From assembly GCF_024362385.1 (NCBI RefSeq), contig NZ_CP101466.1, positions 3,968,001 to 4,032,000 of the forward strand: a stretch of DNA of 64,000 nucleotides. The letters are read 5' to 3'. Origin of the DNA: Arthrobacter sp. DNA4 (GTDB lineage: Bacteria > Actinomycetota > Actinomycetes > Actinomycetales > Micrococcaceae). How positions within the stretch are numbered: the first letter of the stretch is position 1; each line of letters begins with the position of its first letter. The notes under the pieces are model-generated. The model did no database searches. It worked only from the letters and a program-made list of their open reading frames with translations, and had not been told where the DNA came from. Positions 38,911 to 49,651 of this stretch are shown here, one piece after another. A program made the translations under genes and the position numbers.

Positions 38911-40200
38911 ATGTCCGTTGCAGTAACCAAGCCCCAGACTGGACGCATGTCCACCGCAAAGACCATCATCGGCACCGGCATCGGCAACGCCGTTGAGTGG
39001 TACGACTGGGCCATCTACGCCACCTTCACCCCGTTCATTGCCAGCCAGCTGTTCAGCAAGGCGGACCCGGCGTCCGCGGTGTTGTCCACCCTGGCGATCT
39101 TTGCGGTCGGCTTCGTGGCCCGGCCTTTCGGCGGCTTCCTCTTCGGCTGGATCGGCGACCGGGTGGGCCGGAAGACCTCGATGACCTTCGCCGTCGGCCT
39201 CGCCTCGCTGGGCAGCCTGCTGATCGGCATCGCCCCCACGTTCGCCAGCGTCGGGGCTTTCGCCTCGCTCATGCTGCTGGTGGCCCGCCTGGTGCAGGGC
39301 CTGGCACACGGCGGCGAGCTGCCGTCGTCGCAGACGTACCTGTCCGAGATGGCACCCAAGGAACACCGCGGCTTCTGGGCCACCCTCATCTACACCTCAG
39401 GGACTGTGGGCATCCTCTTCGGAACACTGCTGGGCGCCGTCCTGAACATGGCGTTGAGCACCGAGGCGATGAATGCCTGGGGCTGGCGCATCCCCTTCCT
39501 GATCGGTGCCGCCATGGGCCTGTACGCGTTGATCATGCGGTCGCGCCTGCACGAGACCGAGGCATTCCAGGACGAGGCCGTCACCACCAAGCGCGCTCCC
39601 ATCTGGCCGCAGATTGTCCGCTACCGCAAGCAGGCCATGCAGGTCATCGGACTGACCGTGGGCCTCACGGTGATCTACTACATCTGGGGCGTCGTGGCGC
39701 CAAGTTACGCCACCACCGCGCTGAAGATCGACCGTGGCGAGGCACTGTGGGCCGGCGTGATTGCCAACATCGTCTTCATCGCCGCACTGCCGGTATGGGG
39801 AAAGCTGTCCGACCGTATCGGCCGCAAGAAGGTCCTGTGGGCCGGCGCGATCAGCTCCGCGGTGCTGCACTTCCCCATGACCTGGCTGCTGAAAGACTCC
39901 GCCTGGCAGCTGGCCGTGAGCATGTCCGTGATGCTGGTCTTCGTGGCCGCGAGCGCCGCCATTGTTCCGGCCGTGTACGCCGAGCTGTTCCCCACCTCCA
40001 TCCGCACCGTGGGCGTCGGCGTCCCCTACTCCATCTGCGTGGCTGTGTTCGGCGGCACCGCACCGTACCTGCAGCAGTGGCTGGGTTCCTCGCTCGGGGC
40101 GCCGCAGGTGTTCAACATCTACGCAGTGCTGCTCCTCGTGGTCAGCGCAGCCTTCGTGTTCACGATTCCCGAAACCAAGGGCAAGGACCTGACCCACTAG
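38911..40200 (+). CDS. MFS transporter, metabolite:proton symporter type
   Basis: A 429-residue carrier with twelve hydrophobic helices, of the metabolite:H+ symporter group (KgtP/ProP-like). The start IGTGIGNAVEWYDWAIYATF and the loop GWIGDRVGRKTSM between helices 2 and 3 are group signatures, repeated as LSDRIGRKKVL in the second half. The ATG follows AGGAAGAAGACC. It shares an operon with the M20 amidohydrolase, so an N-acyl amino acid or related amide is the likely cargo. Confidence 0.9.
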   Translation: MSVAVTKPQTGRMSTAKTIIGTGIGNAVEWYDWAIYATFTPFIASQLFSKADPASAVLSTLAIFAVGFVARPFGGFLFGWIGDRVGRKTSMTFAVGLASLGSLLIGIAPTFASVGAFASLMLLVARLVQGLAHGGELPSSQTYLSEMAPKEHRGFWATLIYTSGTVGILFGTLLGAVLNMALSTEAMNAWGWRIPFLIGAAMGLYALIMRSRLHETEAFQDEAVTTKRAPIWPQIVRYRKQAMQVIGLTVGLTVIYYIWGVVAPSYATTALKIDRGEALWAGVIANIVFIAALPVWGKLSDRIGRKKVLWAGAISSAVLHFPMTWLLKDSAWQLAVSMSVMLVFVAASAAIVPAVYAELFPTSIRTVGVGVPYSICVAVFGGTAPYLQQWLGSSLGAPQVFNIYAVLLLVVSAAFVFTIPETKGKDLTH

Positions 40201-40215
40201 CCCTCCGGCAACACA

Positions 40216-40256
40216 AGGAAGGTCCCTGGCACACCGAGCCGTGCCGGAACCTTCCT
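40216..40256. terminator. hairpin between converging genes
   Basis: AGGAAGGT pairs with ACCTTCCT, with an inner GGCAC/GTGCC stem, between the MFS and metallo-hydrolase genes. Confidence 0.6.
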
Positions 40257-40264
40257 GTGGTGCG

Positions 40265-41008
40265 TTAATGGGCGCCGGTCTTCAGTGCCTCACGCACGGC
40301 CGCTTCGGCGCCCGCTTTCCAGGGCTCACCGTGACCGGGCAGGAGCGTGGTGGCTCCTGTGGCGGCGACGGCGGCCAGCGATGCCAGCGCCTGCCCGGTG
40401 TCCTTGGTGGCCGCGGACGCGACGATCTGCGGCCCAGCCTTCCCCGTGTAGGGGTCCAGAGTCACCAGGGCATCTCCGGTCAGGAGGACACCGCGGTCCG
40501 GCAGGTGCAGGATGCAGTGCCCGTCGGTGTGGCCCGGAGTATGTACGACGTCGGGACGGCCCGTTAGCGCGTCCGCCACTCCAGTGCCCAGCGGCTGAGT
40601 GTCGGAGACACCTTTGACGGCCAGGGCACCCGCCGCCGCCATGCTGCCGAGGCGCGGCAGGGACCTGGGGTGGGTGAAGGGATAGAGGAAGCGGTTGCGC
40701 TGCGGCTTGTAGCGGTAGGGGTGGGCCGCGAGACGTGCGTCCCCCGCATGGACCAGCACGGGAATTCCCCACTGCCGGTGGGCACGGAGCGCGAAGCCGA
40801 CGTGGTCAAAGTGGCCGTGGGTGAGGACCAGCGCTTTGACATCCTGGGGCCGCCGGTTCCGCTCCTCCAGGAGCTGCGTCAGCATCGGCCACATGCTCGG
40901 CAGGCCCGCGTCCACGAGGGTCACGCCGTGGTCGTCCTCAACCACGTAGCAGTTGACGTTGGCGTGGGTTATCAGGTGGACGCCGTCTGCGACGTTGGGG
41001 ACGATCAT
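40265..41008 (-). CDS. metallo-beta-lactamase fold hydrolase
   Basis: A 247-residue member of the metallo-beta-lactamase superfamily. The metal motif is LVLTHGHFDHVGFA (HxHxDH), with TPGHTDGHCIL, TGDALVTLDP and LLPGHGEP supplying further ligands. Fold and spacing are like glyoxalase II/lactonase-type enzymes; no substrate can be named. The ATG at 41008 has GGAG 8 bases before it; reading up to 41086 adds an unrelated stretch. Upstream is a 14-bp tandem repeat that looks like an operator. Confidence 0.88.
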   Translation of the reverse strand: MIVPNVADGVHLITHANVNCYVVEDDHGVTLVDAGLPSMWPMLTQLLEERNRRPQDVKALVLTHGHFDHVGFALRAHRQWGIPVLVHAGDARLAAHPYRYKPQRNRFLYPFTHPRSLPRLGSMAAAGALAVKGVSDTQPLGTGVADALTGRPDVVHTPGHTDGHCILHLPDRGVLLTGDALVTLDPYTGKAGPQIVASAATKDTGQALASLAAVAATGATTLLPGHGEPWKAGAEAAVREALKTGAH

Positions 41009-41037
41009 GCCGGAACTCCGTTCGCGTGGGCAAAGAA

Positions 41038-41072
41038 CTTTCGTTGCTGCACGAAAGGTGCTGCACCAAAGG
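41038..41072 (-). promoter_or_regulatory. tandem 14-bp repeat and inverted repeat upstream of the metallo-hydrolase
   Basis: TGCTGCACGAAAGG (41045-41058) is followed at once by TGCTGCACCAAAGG (41059-41072). CTTTCGT-TGCTGC-ACGAAAG (41038-41057) overlaps it as an inverted repeat. It lies 30-64 bp before the start codon, in the 111-bp gap to the lipoprotein gene, so it is probably an operator for two regulator dimers. Confidence 0.55.
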
Positions 41073-41119
41073 AAAGTACCCAGCAATCCCGGACCTAAAG
41101 CTTCGACCGGCGATGCCCC

Positions 41120-41980
41120 TTAGGCAGCACGCGGCAACACCAGGAGGTAGCCGGCGGCCAGGCCGCTGCTCCAGCGCCGCGGCTCCCGCACCACGAACTG
41201 CGTGGCCAACTGCTCCGGCGTGAGCAGGGCATTGGGTGCCGGCGACGGGCCCCACTGGCCACTGCCGTAGGGGTAGAGCGGATCGAGGACGCGGATTCCG
41301 GTCACTGAAAAATCGGGGAACTGGCGTGGATCGCCCACCGATTCGAATCCGCTCATCACCCAGGCGTGGCGGCCGCTCCACATCACCAGGCCCACCGGCC
41401 TGCCCGTCTCCGTGATGGCACGCGCCGCCGTCCGCACCGCTTCCTCATAGCCGGGGATGCTCACCACGGCGTAGGGTCCCATTCCCGCCTCCGTCAGCAC
41501 CTGCGCCCACCCGAAGGGGTTGGCGCCGTTGAACGAATCGGAGGAACGCGCCCTCGCCATCTCCCACAGTTCATTCTGCTGCGCGCGGTCAGCCCAGGTA
41601 CCGCCCCCGGTGTCGTCAATCAGGTTGTGCGCCATCTGGATACTCGCGGCCACGCACCAGTCGAAGGTGTACTGCGGAACGAAGTCCCCCTCCCGGTACA
41701 GGTTGAGGGCAAAGGGCTCGGGCACCGGGGCGGGAGCGGGAGTACTGGCGGGAGCGGCCGCCGGGATCGGCGCCTGCGGAGGAGCGGGGGCGACGTCGGC
41801 CGCATCCGGCGCGGAGCTTGCCGAACCGGCCGCCGCGGTGGCCACCGTGGCGGTCGCCCCTGGCGAGGTGGCCGCGGATCGAGGCACGCCCTGCCCAGAG
41901 CCCATCCCGGACGTGCAGCCGGCAAGGAAGGCCATCACGGCAATGAGCCAGGCCAGAAGCCGGAGGCGGGCAGCGGTCAT
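41120..41980 (-). CDS. lipoprotein with papain-like (C39-type) domain
   Basis: A 286-residue exported lipoprotein. The signal ends in FLAGC (Cys22), followed by a linker of Ala, Pro, Ser and Thr (about residues 25-90). The folded domain has a possible catalytic triad like C39 or papain-fold enzymes: FDWCVAASIQMAHN (Cys), GRHAWVMSGFE (His) and RVLDPLYPYG (Asp). TWADRAQQNELWEMARA lies between. It may cut a peptide outside the membrane or be an inactive relative. The ATG at 41980 follows TGGAGCGATC. No adjacent substrate or exporter gene is seen. Confidence 0.7.
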   Translation of the reverse strand: MTAARLRLLAWLIAVMAFLAGCTSGMGSGQGVPRSAATSPGATATVATAAAGSASSAPDAADVAPAPPQAPIPAAAPASTPAPAPVPEPFALNLYREGDFVPQYTFDWCVAASIQMAHNLIDDTGGGTWADRAQQNELWEMARARSSDSFNGANPFGWAQVLTEAGMGPYAVVSIPGYEEAVRTAARAITETGRPVGLVMWSGRHAWVMSGFESVGDPRQFPDFSVTGIRVLDPLYPYGSGQWGPSPAPNALLTPEQLATQFVVREPRRWSSGLAAGYLLVLPRAA

Positions 41981-42076
41981 GATCGCTCCAGTCCATTTCA
42001 CGTTGAGCGGGCGTACCTGCTACCAGTCTCCCGCCCGCGCCTCCCCTTGACTACCCCACCCCACCTTCCCTACACT

Positions 42077-42112
42077 TTTCATAAAGCAGAATCTAAATTC
42101 CACAAAGCGGAA
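42077..42112 (+). promoter_or_regulatory. IclR-like double operator before hyi
   Basis: TTTC-ATAAAGC-AGAA (42077-42091) and TTCC-ACAAAGC-GGAA (42098-42112) stand 21 bp apart. The second matches 12 of 15 bases of the site before uraD (56689-56703). It lies 61 bp before the hyi start. Confidence 0.6.
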
Positions 42113-42173
42113 ACGGTGAAGATGCCGGCAGCAAGGGAAGATAGATCAAAGCCCCTCCTCGGAAGGACCTACG

Positions 42174-42974
42174 ATGACGTACACAGTGAACTGCTCCATC
42201 CTCCTCACGGAGCTTCCCCTGCTCGAGCGCCCCGCCGCCGCCAAGGCAGCAGGCTTCGACGCCGTTGAGTTCTGGTGGCCCTTCGAAACCTCGGTCCCGG
42301 CGGACAGCGAGATCACCAGGTTCGAGAACGCCATCACGGACGCCGGGGTGCAGCTCACGGGGCTGAACTTCAACGCCGGCAACATGCCCGGGGGGGACCG
42401 CGGCCTGGTGTCCTGGAAGGGACGCTGCTCCGAGTTCAAGGACAACATCGACGTTGTTGCCGGCATCGGCGGGCGTCTGGGCTGCAAGGCCTTCAACGCC
42501 CTCTACGGCAACCGGCAGGACGAATTCACCCCCGAAGAGCAGGACGAGCTGGCCGTCAAGAACCTGGCGGCAGCAGCTGAAGGCGTTGCCCGCATCGGCG
42601 GCACCGTCCTCCTCGAACCGGTCAGCGGTGCACCCAAATACCCGCTCCTCACCGCCGACGACGCACTCAACGTCATCGCGCGCGTCAAGGAGGAAGCCGG
42701 CGTCGGGAACATCAAGCTCCTCGCCGACTTCTACCACCTGGCGGTCAACGGCGACGACGTCCAGGCAGTCATCGAGAACCACGCCAGGGACTTCGGCCAC
42801 ATCCAGATCGCCGACAACCCCGGCCGCGGCGCCCCCGGCACCGGCACCCTTCCGCTCGGCGAATGGATCGCCCGCAGCCGCGAACTCGGTTACGAGGGCT
42901 ACATCGGCCTCGAATACAAGGAACCGAAGGAAACGGCCTTCAGCTGGGCCATCCGCGAGCACGCCAGCAACTGA
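42174..42974 (+). CDS. hyi: hydroxypyruvate isomerase
   Basis: A 266-residue TIM-barrel enzyme that interconverts hydroxypyruvate and tartronate semialdehyde in glyoxylate metabolism. Family stretches include TVNCSILLTELPLLERPAAA, FNFNAGNMPGG-like LNFNAGNMPGGDRG, TVLLEPVSGAPKYPL (catalytic Glu), KLLADFYHLAVNGDD and IGLEYKEP (second Glu). It opens the operon hyi-glxR-gcl-glycerate kinase-allB, 41 bp before glxR, with an IclR-like double operator upstream. Function is given by the family and strongly by the neighbours. Confidence 0.93.
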   Translation: MTYTVNCSILLTELPLLERPAAAKAAGFDAVEFWWPFETSVPADSEITRFENAITDAGVQLTGLNFNAGNMPGGDRGLVSWKGRCSEFKDNIDVVAGIGGRLGCKAFNALYGNRQDEFTPEEQDELAVKNLAAAAEGVARIGGTVLLEPVSGAPKYPLLTADDALNVIARVKEEAGVGNIKLLADFYHLAVNGDDVQAVIENHARDFGHIQIADNPGRGAPGTGTLPLGEWIARSRELGYEGYIGLEYKEPKETAFSWAIREHASN

Positions 42975-43015
42975 TTCCCACCGATTTACACAGACTTTCC
43001 AGAAAGAGAACCATC

Positions 43016-43894
43016 ATGAGCAACGTTGCAGTCATCGGACTCGGAATCATGGGCCTGCCCATGGCCATCAACCTGGTCAAGGCCGGTCACGCCGTCACCG
43101 GCTTCAACCGCAGCCAGGACAAGATCGACAAACTCGTCTCCGAGGGCGGCAAGGGCGCCACCAGCATCGCCGACGCCGTCAAGGAAGCCGACGTCGTCAT
43201 CACCATGGTGCCGGACTCCCCCGATGTCGAGGGCGTGGTCAGCGGCAAGGATGGCGTCTTCGCCAACGCCAGGCAGGGCACGCTGTGGATCGACGCCTCC
43301 AGCATCCGCCCCGACGTCGCCAAGCGCCTGTCCGACGAAGCCCGCGAAGCCGGCATCCGCCCCCTCGACGCCCCGGTCTCCGGCGGCGAACAGGGCGCCA
43401 TCGACGCCGTCCTGTCCATCATGGTGGGCGGTGACAAGGCAGACTTCGACGACGCGCAGGACGTCCTGAACGCCGTCGGCAAGACCATCGTTCACGTGGG
43501 GCCCTCCGGCTCCGGCCAAACCGTCAAAGCGGCCAACCAGCTGATCGTTGCCGTCAACATTGAAGTCCTCGGTGAAGCCATTGCGTTCCTTGAGGCCTAC
43601 GGCGTGGACACCGACGCCGCCCTCAAGGTCCTCGGCGGCGGCCTGGCCGGTTCCAAGGTCCTGGACCAGAAGGGCCAGAAGATGCTGGACCGCAACTTCG
43701 ACCCCGGCTTCCGCCTGGCCCTGCACCACAAGGACCTGGGCATCGTCACCGCCGCCGCCCGCGAAGCCAACGTCGCCATCCCGCTCGGTGCCATGGCCGC
43801 CCAGCTCGTCGCCGCCACCGTCAACCAGGGTGACGGCGCACTGGACCACTCCGGACTCTTCAAGCAGGTCCTGCAGCTCTCCGGCAGGAAATAA
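43016..43894 (+). CDS. glxR: 2-hydroxy-3-oxopropionate (tartronate semialdehyde) reductase
   Basis: A 292-residue beta-hydroxyacid dehydrogenase that reduces tartronate semialdehyde to glycerate. The NADH site is [10 protein letters not shown] at the start; the substrate motif is [12 protein letters not shown]; the catalytic Lys lies in [15 protein letters not shown]. The C-terminal [15 protein letters not shown] is typical of GlxR. It works on the product of glyoxylate carboligase, encoded 118 bp downstream. The ribosome site is AGAAAGAGAACC. Confidence 0.94.
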   Translation: MSNVAVIGLGIMGLPMAINLVKAGHAVTGFNRSQDKIDKLVSEGGKGATSIADAVKEADVVITMVPDSPDVEGVVSGKDGVFANARQGTLWIDASSIRPDVAKRLSDEAREAGIRPLDAPVSGGEQGAIDAVLSIMVGGDKADFDDAQDVLNAVGKTIVHVGPSGSGQTVKAANQLIVAVNIEVLGEAIAFLEAYGVDTDAALKVLGGGLAGSKVLDQKGQKMLDRNFDPGFRLALHHKDLGIVTAAAREANVAIPLGAMAAQLVAATVNQGDGALDHSGLFKQVLQLSGRK

Positions 43895-44012
43895 GCACCC
43901 GCGCCAAAGGCGCCGAGGAAACACCAGCAGGGAACCCGCCGTCGTACACGAAACGACGGCGGTTCCCCCACCACACCCAAAAACAGACTTTCAAGCTTTC
44001 AAGGAGCACCCC

Positions 44013-45803
<1,791 letters not shown>

Positions 45804-45805
45804 CC

Positions 45806-46999
45806 ATGCGCATCGTGATCGCCCCGGACAAGTTCAAGGGATCGCTGTCAGCCCCGGAGGTGTGCAGCCATCTGGAAAAGGGCCTGCAGCGCGGGGCCGG
45901 CGGCAACCTTGACGTGGTCCGGATTCCGGTGGCCGACGGCGGCGAGGGCACCCTCGATGCCGCCGTCGGCTCCGGTTTCACCCGCCGCACGGCAACGGTC
46001 GCCGGGCCAACCGGACAGCCAGTGGAAGCGGACTTCGCGGTCCGCGGGCACGAGGCCGTCATCGAAATGGCGACGGCGTCCGGGCTGGCCCTGGTGCCAA
46101 GCGTCCGGAATGGCGGCCGCCCGGACTCAACGTCTGCTGCCACGGCCAGCAGCCTGGGCACGGGCCAGCTCATCCGGGCTGCGCTGGACGCCGGTTGCCG
46201 GCGGATCATGCTGGGCGTGGGCGGCAGTGCCAATACCGACGGCGGCGCAGGGCTCCTGCAGGGGCTCGGCGCCAGGTTCCTGGACAACAGGAACAACGAA
46301 CTTCCCCCGGGCGGGGCTACGCTGGCCAACCTGCACAGCATCGACTTCACCGATTTCGAGCCCCGCCTGGTGGACACCCGCTTTGTGCTGGCATCCGACG
46401 TGGACAACCCGCTGCTCGGCGCCCAGGGCGCCGCGGCGGTGTTTGGTCCGCAAAAGGGCGCCGCACCACAAGACGTCGGCATGCTCGACGCCGCCCTGGC
46501 CAGGTTTGTCGAAGTCCTGGCCAGGGAAATCGGATTCCGCGCCGTCAAGGCTGCCGAGGCTCCCGGAGCCGGAGCAGCCGGCGGCGTGGGCTACGCCGCC
46601 ATCGCGGTCCTGGCCGCAACACGGCGGCCAGGCATCGACGTCGTCCTGGAATTCACCGGGCTGGCGGACCGCCTGGCGGGCGCCGACCTGGTGATCACCG
46701 GCGAAGGCAGCCTGGACGAACAAAGCCTGCTGGGCAAGACACCGATGGGCGTTGCCCGCGCCGCGGCGGCGCAGGGGGTCCCGGTCATCGCCGTCTGCGG
46801 CCGGACCACCCTGGACCAGGACCAGGCAACGGCTGCCGGGTTCGAGGATGTCTACGCTTTGACGGCGCTCGAAACCGATGTAAACAGGTGCATAGCAGAG
46901 GCAGGACCGCTGCTGGAGCAGCTGGGCACCCAGATCAGTGCGGGGTTGGCGGCCGACAGGACCGCCGCCGCAAGTACCAAGGAGGACCTCCGTGTCTGA
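45806..46999 (+). CDS. glxK: glycerate kinase
   Basis: A 397-residue glycerate kinase of the GarK/GlxK type that phosphorylates glycerate to a phosphoglycerate, moving glyoxylate carbon into glycolysis. Signatures: [18 protein letters not shown] at the start, [47 protein letters not shown], and [20 protein letters not shown]. It is 2 bp after gcl and overlaps allB by 8 bp, a tight operon. The last 20 residues are loosely conserved. Confidence 0.95.
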   Translation: MRIVIAPDKFKGSLSAPEVCSHLEKGLQRGAGGNLDVVRIPVADGGEGTLDAAVGSGFTRRTATVAGPTGQPVEADFAVRGHEAVIEMATASGLALVPSVRNGGRPDSTSAATASSLGTGQLIRAALDAGCRRIMLGVGGSANTDGGAGLLQGLGARFLDNRNNELPPGGATLANLHSIDFTDFEPRLVDTRFVLASDVDNPLLGAQGAAAVFGPQKGAAPQDVGMLDAALARFVEVLAREIGFRAVKAAEAPGAGAAGGVGYAAIAVLAATRRPGIDVVLEFTGLADRLAGADLVITGEGSLDEQSLLGKTPMGVARAAAAQGVPVIAVCGRTTLDQDQATAAGFEDVYALTALETDVNRCIAEAGPLLEQLGTQISAGLAADRTAAASTKEDLRV

Positions 47000-48335
47000 A
47001 GAACGTTTTGACCTCGTCATCCGGGGCCGTCGCATCCTGACCACCGCAGGCATCGCCCCGCGTGAGGTGGGCGTGCGCAACGGGAAGATCGTGGCCATTG
47101 AGCCGCTGGGCAACGGTCTGGCGGGCACTGAGGTCATCGAACTGGCCGACGACGAAACCCTGCTGCCCGGCCTGGTGGACACCCACGTCCACGTCAACGA
47201 GCCCGGCCGCACCGAATGGGAAGGCTTCGCCTCCGCCACCCGCGCAGCTGCGGCCGGCGGCGTGACCACCATCATCGACATGCCGCTGAACTCCGTCCCG
47301 CCCACCACCACCGTGGAAAACCTCAAGCTCAAGCGCGAGGTGGCCGAGGACCAGGCGTTCATCGACGTCGGGTTCTGGGGCGGCGCCATCCCCGGCAACA
47401 AGGCGGACCTCCGTCCCCTGCATGACGAAGGGGTTTTCGGTTTCAAGTGCTTCCTCCTGCACTCCGGCGTGGACGAGTTCCCGCACCTGGACGCGGACGA
47501 GATGGAAGAGGACATGGCCGAGCTGAAGTCCTTCGACTCGCTCATGATCGTCCATGCCGAGGACTCGCACGCCATCGACCGTGCACCCCACCCCGGCGGC
47601 GACCACTACGAGACCTTCCTGGCCTCCCGCCCCCGCGGTGCCGAGAATAAGGCCATCGCCGAGGTCATCGAACGCGCCCGCTGGACCGGCGCCCGTGCGC
47701 ACATCCTGCACCTGTCGTCGTCGGACGCCCTGCCCATGATCGCCAGCGCAAAGCGCGACGGCGTCAAGCTCACCGTGGAGACGTGCCCCCACTACCTGAC
47801 GCTGATGGCGGAGGAAATCCCCGACGGCGCCACTGCCTACAAGTGCTGCCCGCCCATCCGGGAAGCCTCCAACCGCGAGCTGCTGTGGCAGGGCCTGCAG
47901 GACGGCACCATCGACTGCATCGTCTCGGACCACTCTCCGTCCACCCTGGATCTCAAGGACCTGGAGAACGGCGACTTCGCCGTGGCCTGGGGCGGAGTTT
48001 CCTCGCTGCAGCTGGGACTGTCCCTGATCTGGAGCGAGGCCCGGCACCGCGGGATCCCGCTGGAGCAGGTGGTGTCCTGGATGGCGGAGAAGCCTGCCAG
48101 CCTGGCCCGGCTCACCAACAAGGGGCAACTGGCTTTGGGCTACGACGCCGACTTCGCCGTGTTCGCCCCGGACGAGGCGTTCGTGGTGGACGTGTCCAAG
48201 CTCAAGCACAAGAACCCCATCACGCCATACGACGGCAAGGCCCTGTCCGGCGTGGTCCGCAAGACCTTCCTCCGCGGCGCCGTAGTGGACGGCCAGACCC
48301 CCACGGGCAAGCTGATCCGCCGCGGCGGCGTATAA
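46992..48335 (+). CDS. allB: allantoinase
   Basis: A 447-residue amidohydrolase that opens the ring of allantoin to allantoate in purine breakdown. Metal motifs are [18 protein letters not shown] (HxH), the carboxylated Lys in [37 protein letters not shown] and the catalytic Asp in [10 protein letters not shown]. The GTG start follows AAGGAGGACCTCC and lies inside the end of the glycerate kinase gene. Its place here joins allantoin breakdown to glyoxylate use, although allantoate amidohydrolase is not in this window. Confidence 0.95.
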   Translation: MSEERFDLVIRGRRILTTAGIAPREVGVRNGKIVAIEPLGNGLAGTEVIELADDETLLPGLVDTHVHVNEPGRTEWEGFASATRAAAAGGVTTIIDMPLNSVPPTTTVENLKLKREVAEDQAFIDVGFWGGAIPGNKADLRPLHDEGVFGFKCFLLHSGVDEFPHLDADEMEEDMAELKSFDSLMIVHAEDSHAIDRAPHPGGDHYETFLASRPRGAENKAIAEVIERARWTGARAHILHLSSSDALPMIASAKRDGVKLTVETCPHYLTLMAEEIPDGATAYKCCPPIREASNRELLWQGLQDGTIDCIVSDHSPSTLDLKDLENGDFAVAWGGVSSLQLGLSLIWSEARHRGIPLEQVVSWMAEKPASLARLTNKGQLALGYDADFAVFAPDEAFVVDVSKLKHKNPITPYDGKALSGVVRKTFLRGAVVDGQTPTGKLIRRGGV

Positions 48336-48344
48336 GGGCCCGCC

Positions 48345-49025
48345 ATGGCAGTGGAAGCCCACCATCCGCGGACGGCGGTCCCGCATCCGGTTCCGCACGG
48401 CGTTCCGCACGGGGTTCCGCCCAGGCGCGCCACCGCCCACGGGCTGGCCGTCTGGGTGGTCCCGGCCGAAGGGACCAGCCCGGATATCCTGCGCCACGCC
48501 GCCCAAATGGTCCTTGCCAGGGCCCTCGAAACTGCTCCGGAGGCGGAAGTCCATTGGCCTGCCGCCGGAGCCCCCACGTCCGGGGTCTCCGCCAATGCGG
48601 AAGGAGCCGCAGCCGACTCCTCTCGCGTTCCTTCCACGGCGGAGAACCCCCGCGCAACCGCGGCCGACGGCGGCACCCGCCTGCCGCCGTCGGCCGGCCC
48701 CGTGAGCAGGGTCGCCGTGGACCTCGCCGCCGACTCCGTCCTGCTGGACGGGAGGCCGGTGGCGCTGACCGGCGTCGAATACAAGGTGCTGCGCTACCTG
48801 GTGACGCACCTGTCCCGCACGGTAGGCCGCGAAGAACTGCAGGAATTCCTGGAATCGCTGGATTTTCCCGGTGCCACCGCACGTTCCATCGACGTCTACG
48901 TGGGCAGGATCCGCAAGAAGCTGGGCAATGCCCGCCATGCCGTGGCCACTGTCCGCGGCGGCGGCTACCAGTTTGTGCCGGGCCCGCACGCAGCCGTTCG
49001 GGGTCCGGCGGAATACTGCATATGA
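48345..49025 (+). CDS. orphan OmpR-type winged-helix protein
   Basis: A 226-residue DNA-binding protein. The C-terminal 100 residues are a winged helix of the OmpR/PhoB type (ALTGVEYKVLRYLVTHLSRT, RSIDVYVGRIRKKLGN, VATVRGGGYQFV). The N-terminal part has no receiver Asp and no known domain; it begins with three 12-bp repeats (48390-48425) encoding a VPHG-type His/Pro repeat. It starts 9 bp after allB and likely belongs to the same operon, so it may respond to the pathway. No kinase partner is present. Confidence 0.8.
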   Translation: MAVEAHHPRTAVPHPVPHGVPHGVPPRRATAHGLAVWVVPAEGTSPDILRHAAQMVLARALETAPEAEVHWPAAGAPTSGVSANAEGAAADSSRVPSTAENPRATAADGGTRLPPSAGPVSRVAVDLAADSVLLDGRPVALTGVEYKVLRYLVTHLSRTVGREELQEFLESLDFPGATARSIDVYVGRIRKKLGNARHAVATVRGGGYQFVPGPHAAVRGPAEYCI

Positions 49026-49106
49026 CGCGCTGGTTTGTATCAGTAAGCGGTGACCCGCTTCACTTGATGTTTGGCCATCACTGACCGAGTCTTACAAAGG
49101 AACGCC

Positions 49107-49586
49107 ATGAGCCCCACCCTGACCACCAAGCTTCAGCCCGGCACCCCGGCTCCTGATTTCACCCTCCGGGACGCCCAGGGCCGCGAGACCTCTCTGGCCG
49201 AATACCGTGGCAAGAACGTCATTGTCTACTTCTACCCGAAGGCCGCAACCCCCGGTTGCACCACCGAGGCCTGCGACTTCCGCGACAGCCTGGCCTCCCT
49301 GCAGGGCAAGGGCTATGAGGTAGTGGGCATCTCCCCCGACGCCCAGGAAGCCCTGTCCGGCTTCAGCGGCGACTTCTCCCTCACCTTCCCCCTCCTCTCC
49401 GACCCCGACCACGCCGTTGCTCTGGCCTACGGCGCCTGGGGCGAAAAGCTGGTCCACGGCGAAATCCACGAAGGCATCGTCCGCTCCACGGTTGTGGTGG
49501 ACCCTGAAGGAAACGTCACCCTGGCCCAGTACCAGGTACAGGCCGACGGCCACGTCGCCCGCCTCAAGGAAGCCCTGGGACTCTAA
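49107..49586 (+). CDS. bcp: thioredoxin-dependent peroxiredoxin (Bcp/PrxQ type)
   Basis: A 159-residue peroxiredoxin that reduces hydrogen peroxide and organic peroxides in the cytoplasm. The active site YPKAATPGCTTEACDFRD has the peroxidatic Cys and, five residues later, the resolving Cys of the PrxQ type. TPAPDFTLRDAQGRET opens the domain. The ATG follows AAAGGAACGCC. It stands alone, is 81 bp after the winged-helix gene, and ends in a strong hairpin. Confidence 0.95.
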   Translation: MSPTLTTKLQPGTPAPDFTLRDAQGRETSLAEYRGKNVIVYFYPKAATPGCTTEACDFRDSLASLQGKGYEVVGISPDAQEALSGFSGDFSLTFPLLSDPDHAVALAYGAWGEKLVHGEIHEGIVRSTVVVDPEGNVTLAQYQVQADGHVARLKEALGL

Positions 49587-49615
49587 GAACCCATCACTTC
49601 CTAAAGCATTTCCGC

Positions 49616-49646
49616 GGACGCCCCGGCACCTGGTGCCGGGGCGTCC
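49616..49646. terminator. strong bidirectional hairpin
   Basis: GGACGCCCCGGCACC and GGTGCCGGGGCGTCC are exact complements around one base, between converging peroxiredoxin and MFS genes; GGTGTTT follows on the plus strand. Confidence 0.75.
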
Positions 49647-49651
49647 GGTGT

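Noticed and set aside
46935..48989. Long open frame opposite allB
   Set aside because: Mirror of allantoinase and its downstream gene; no motif.
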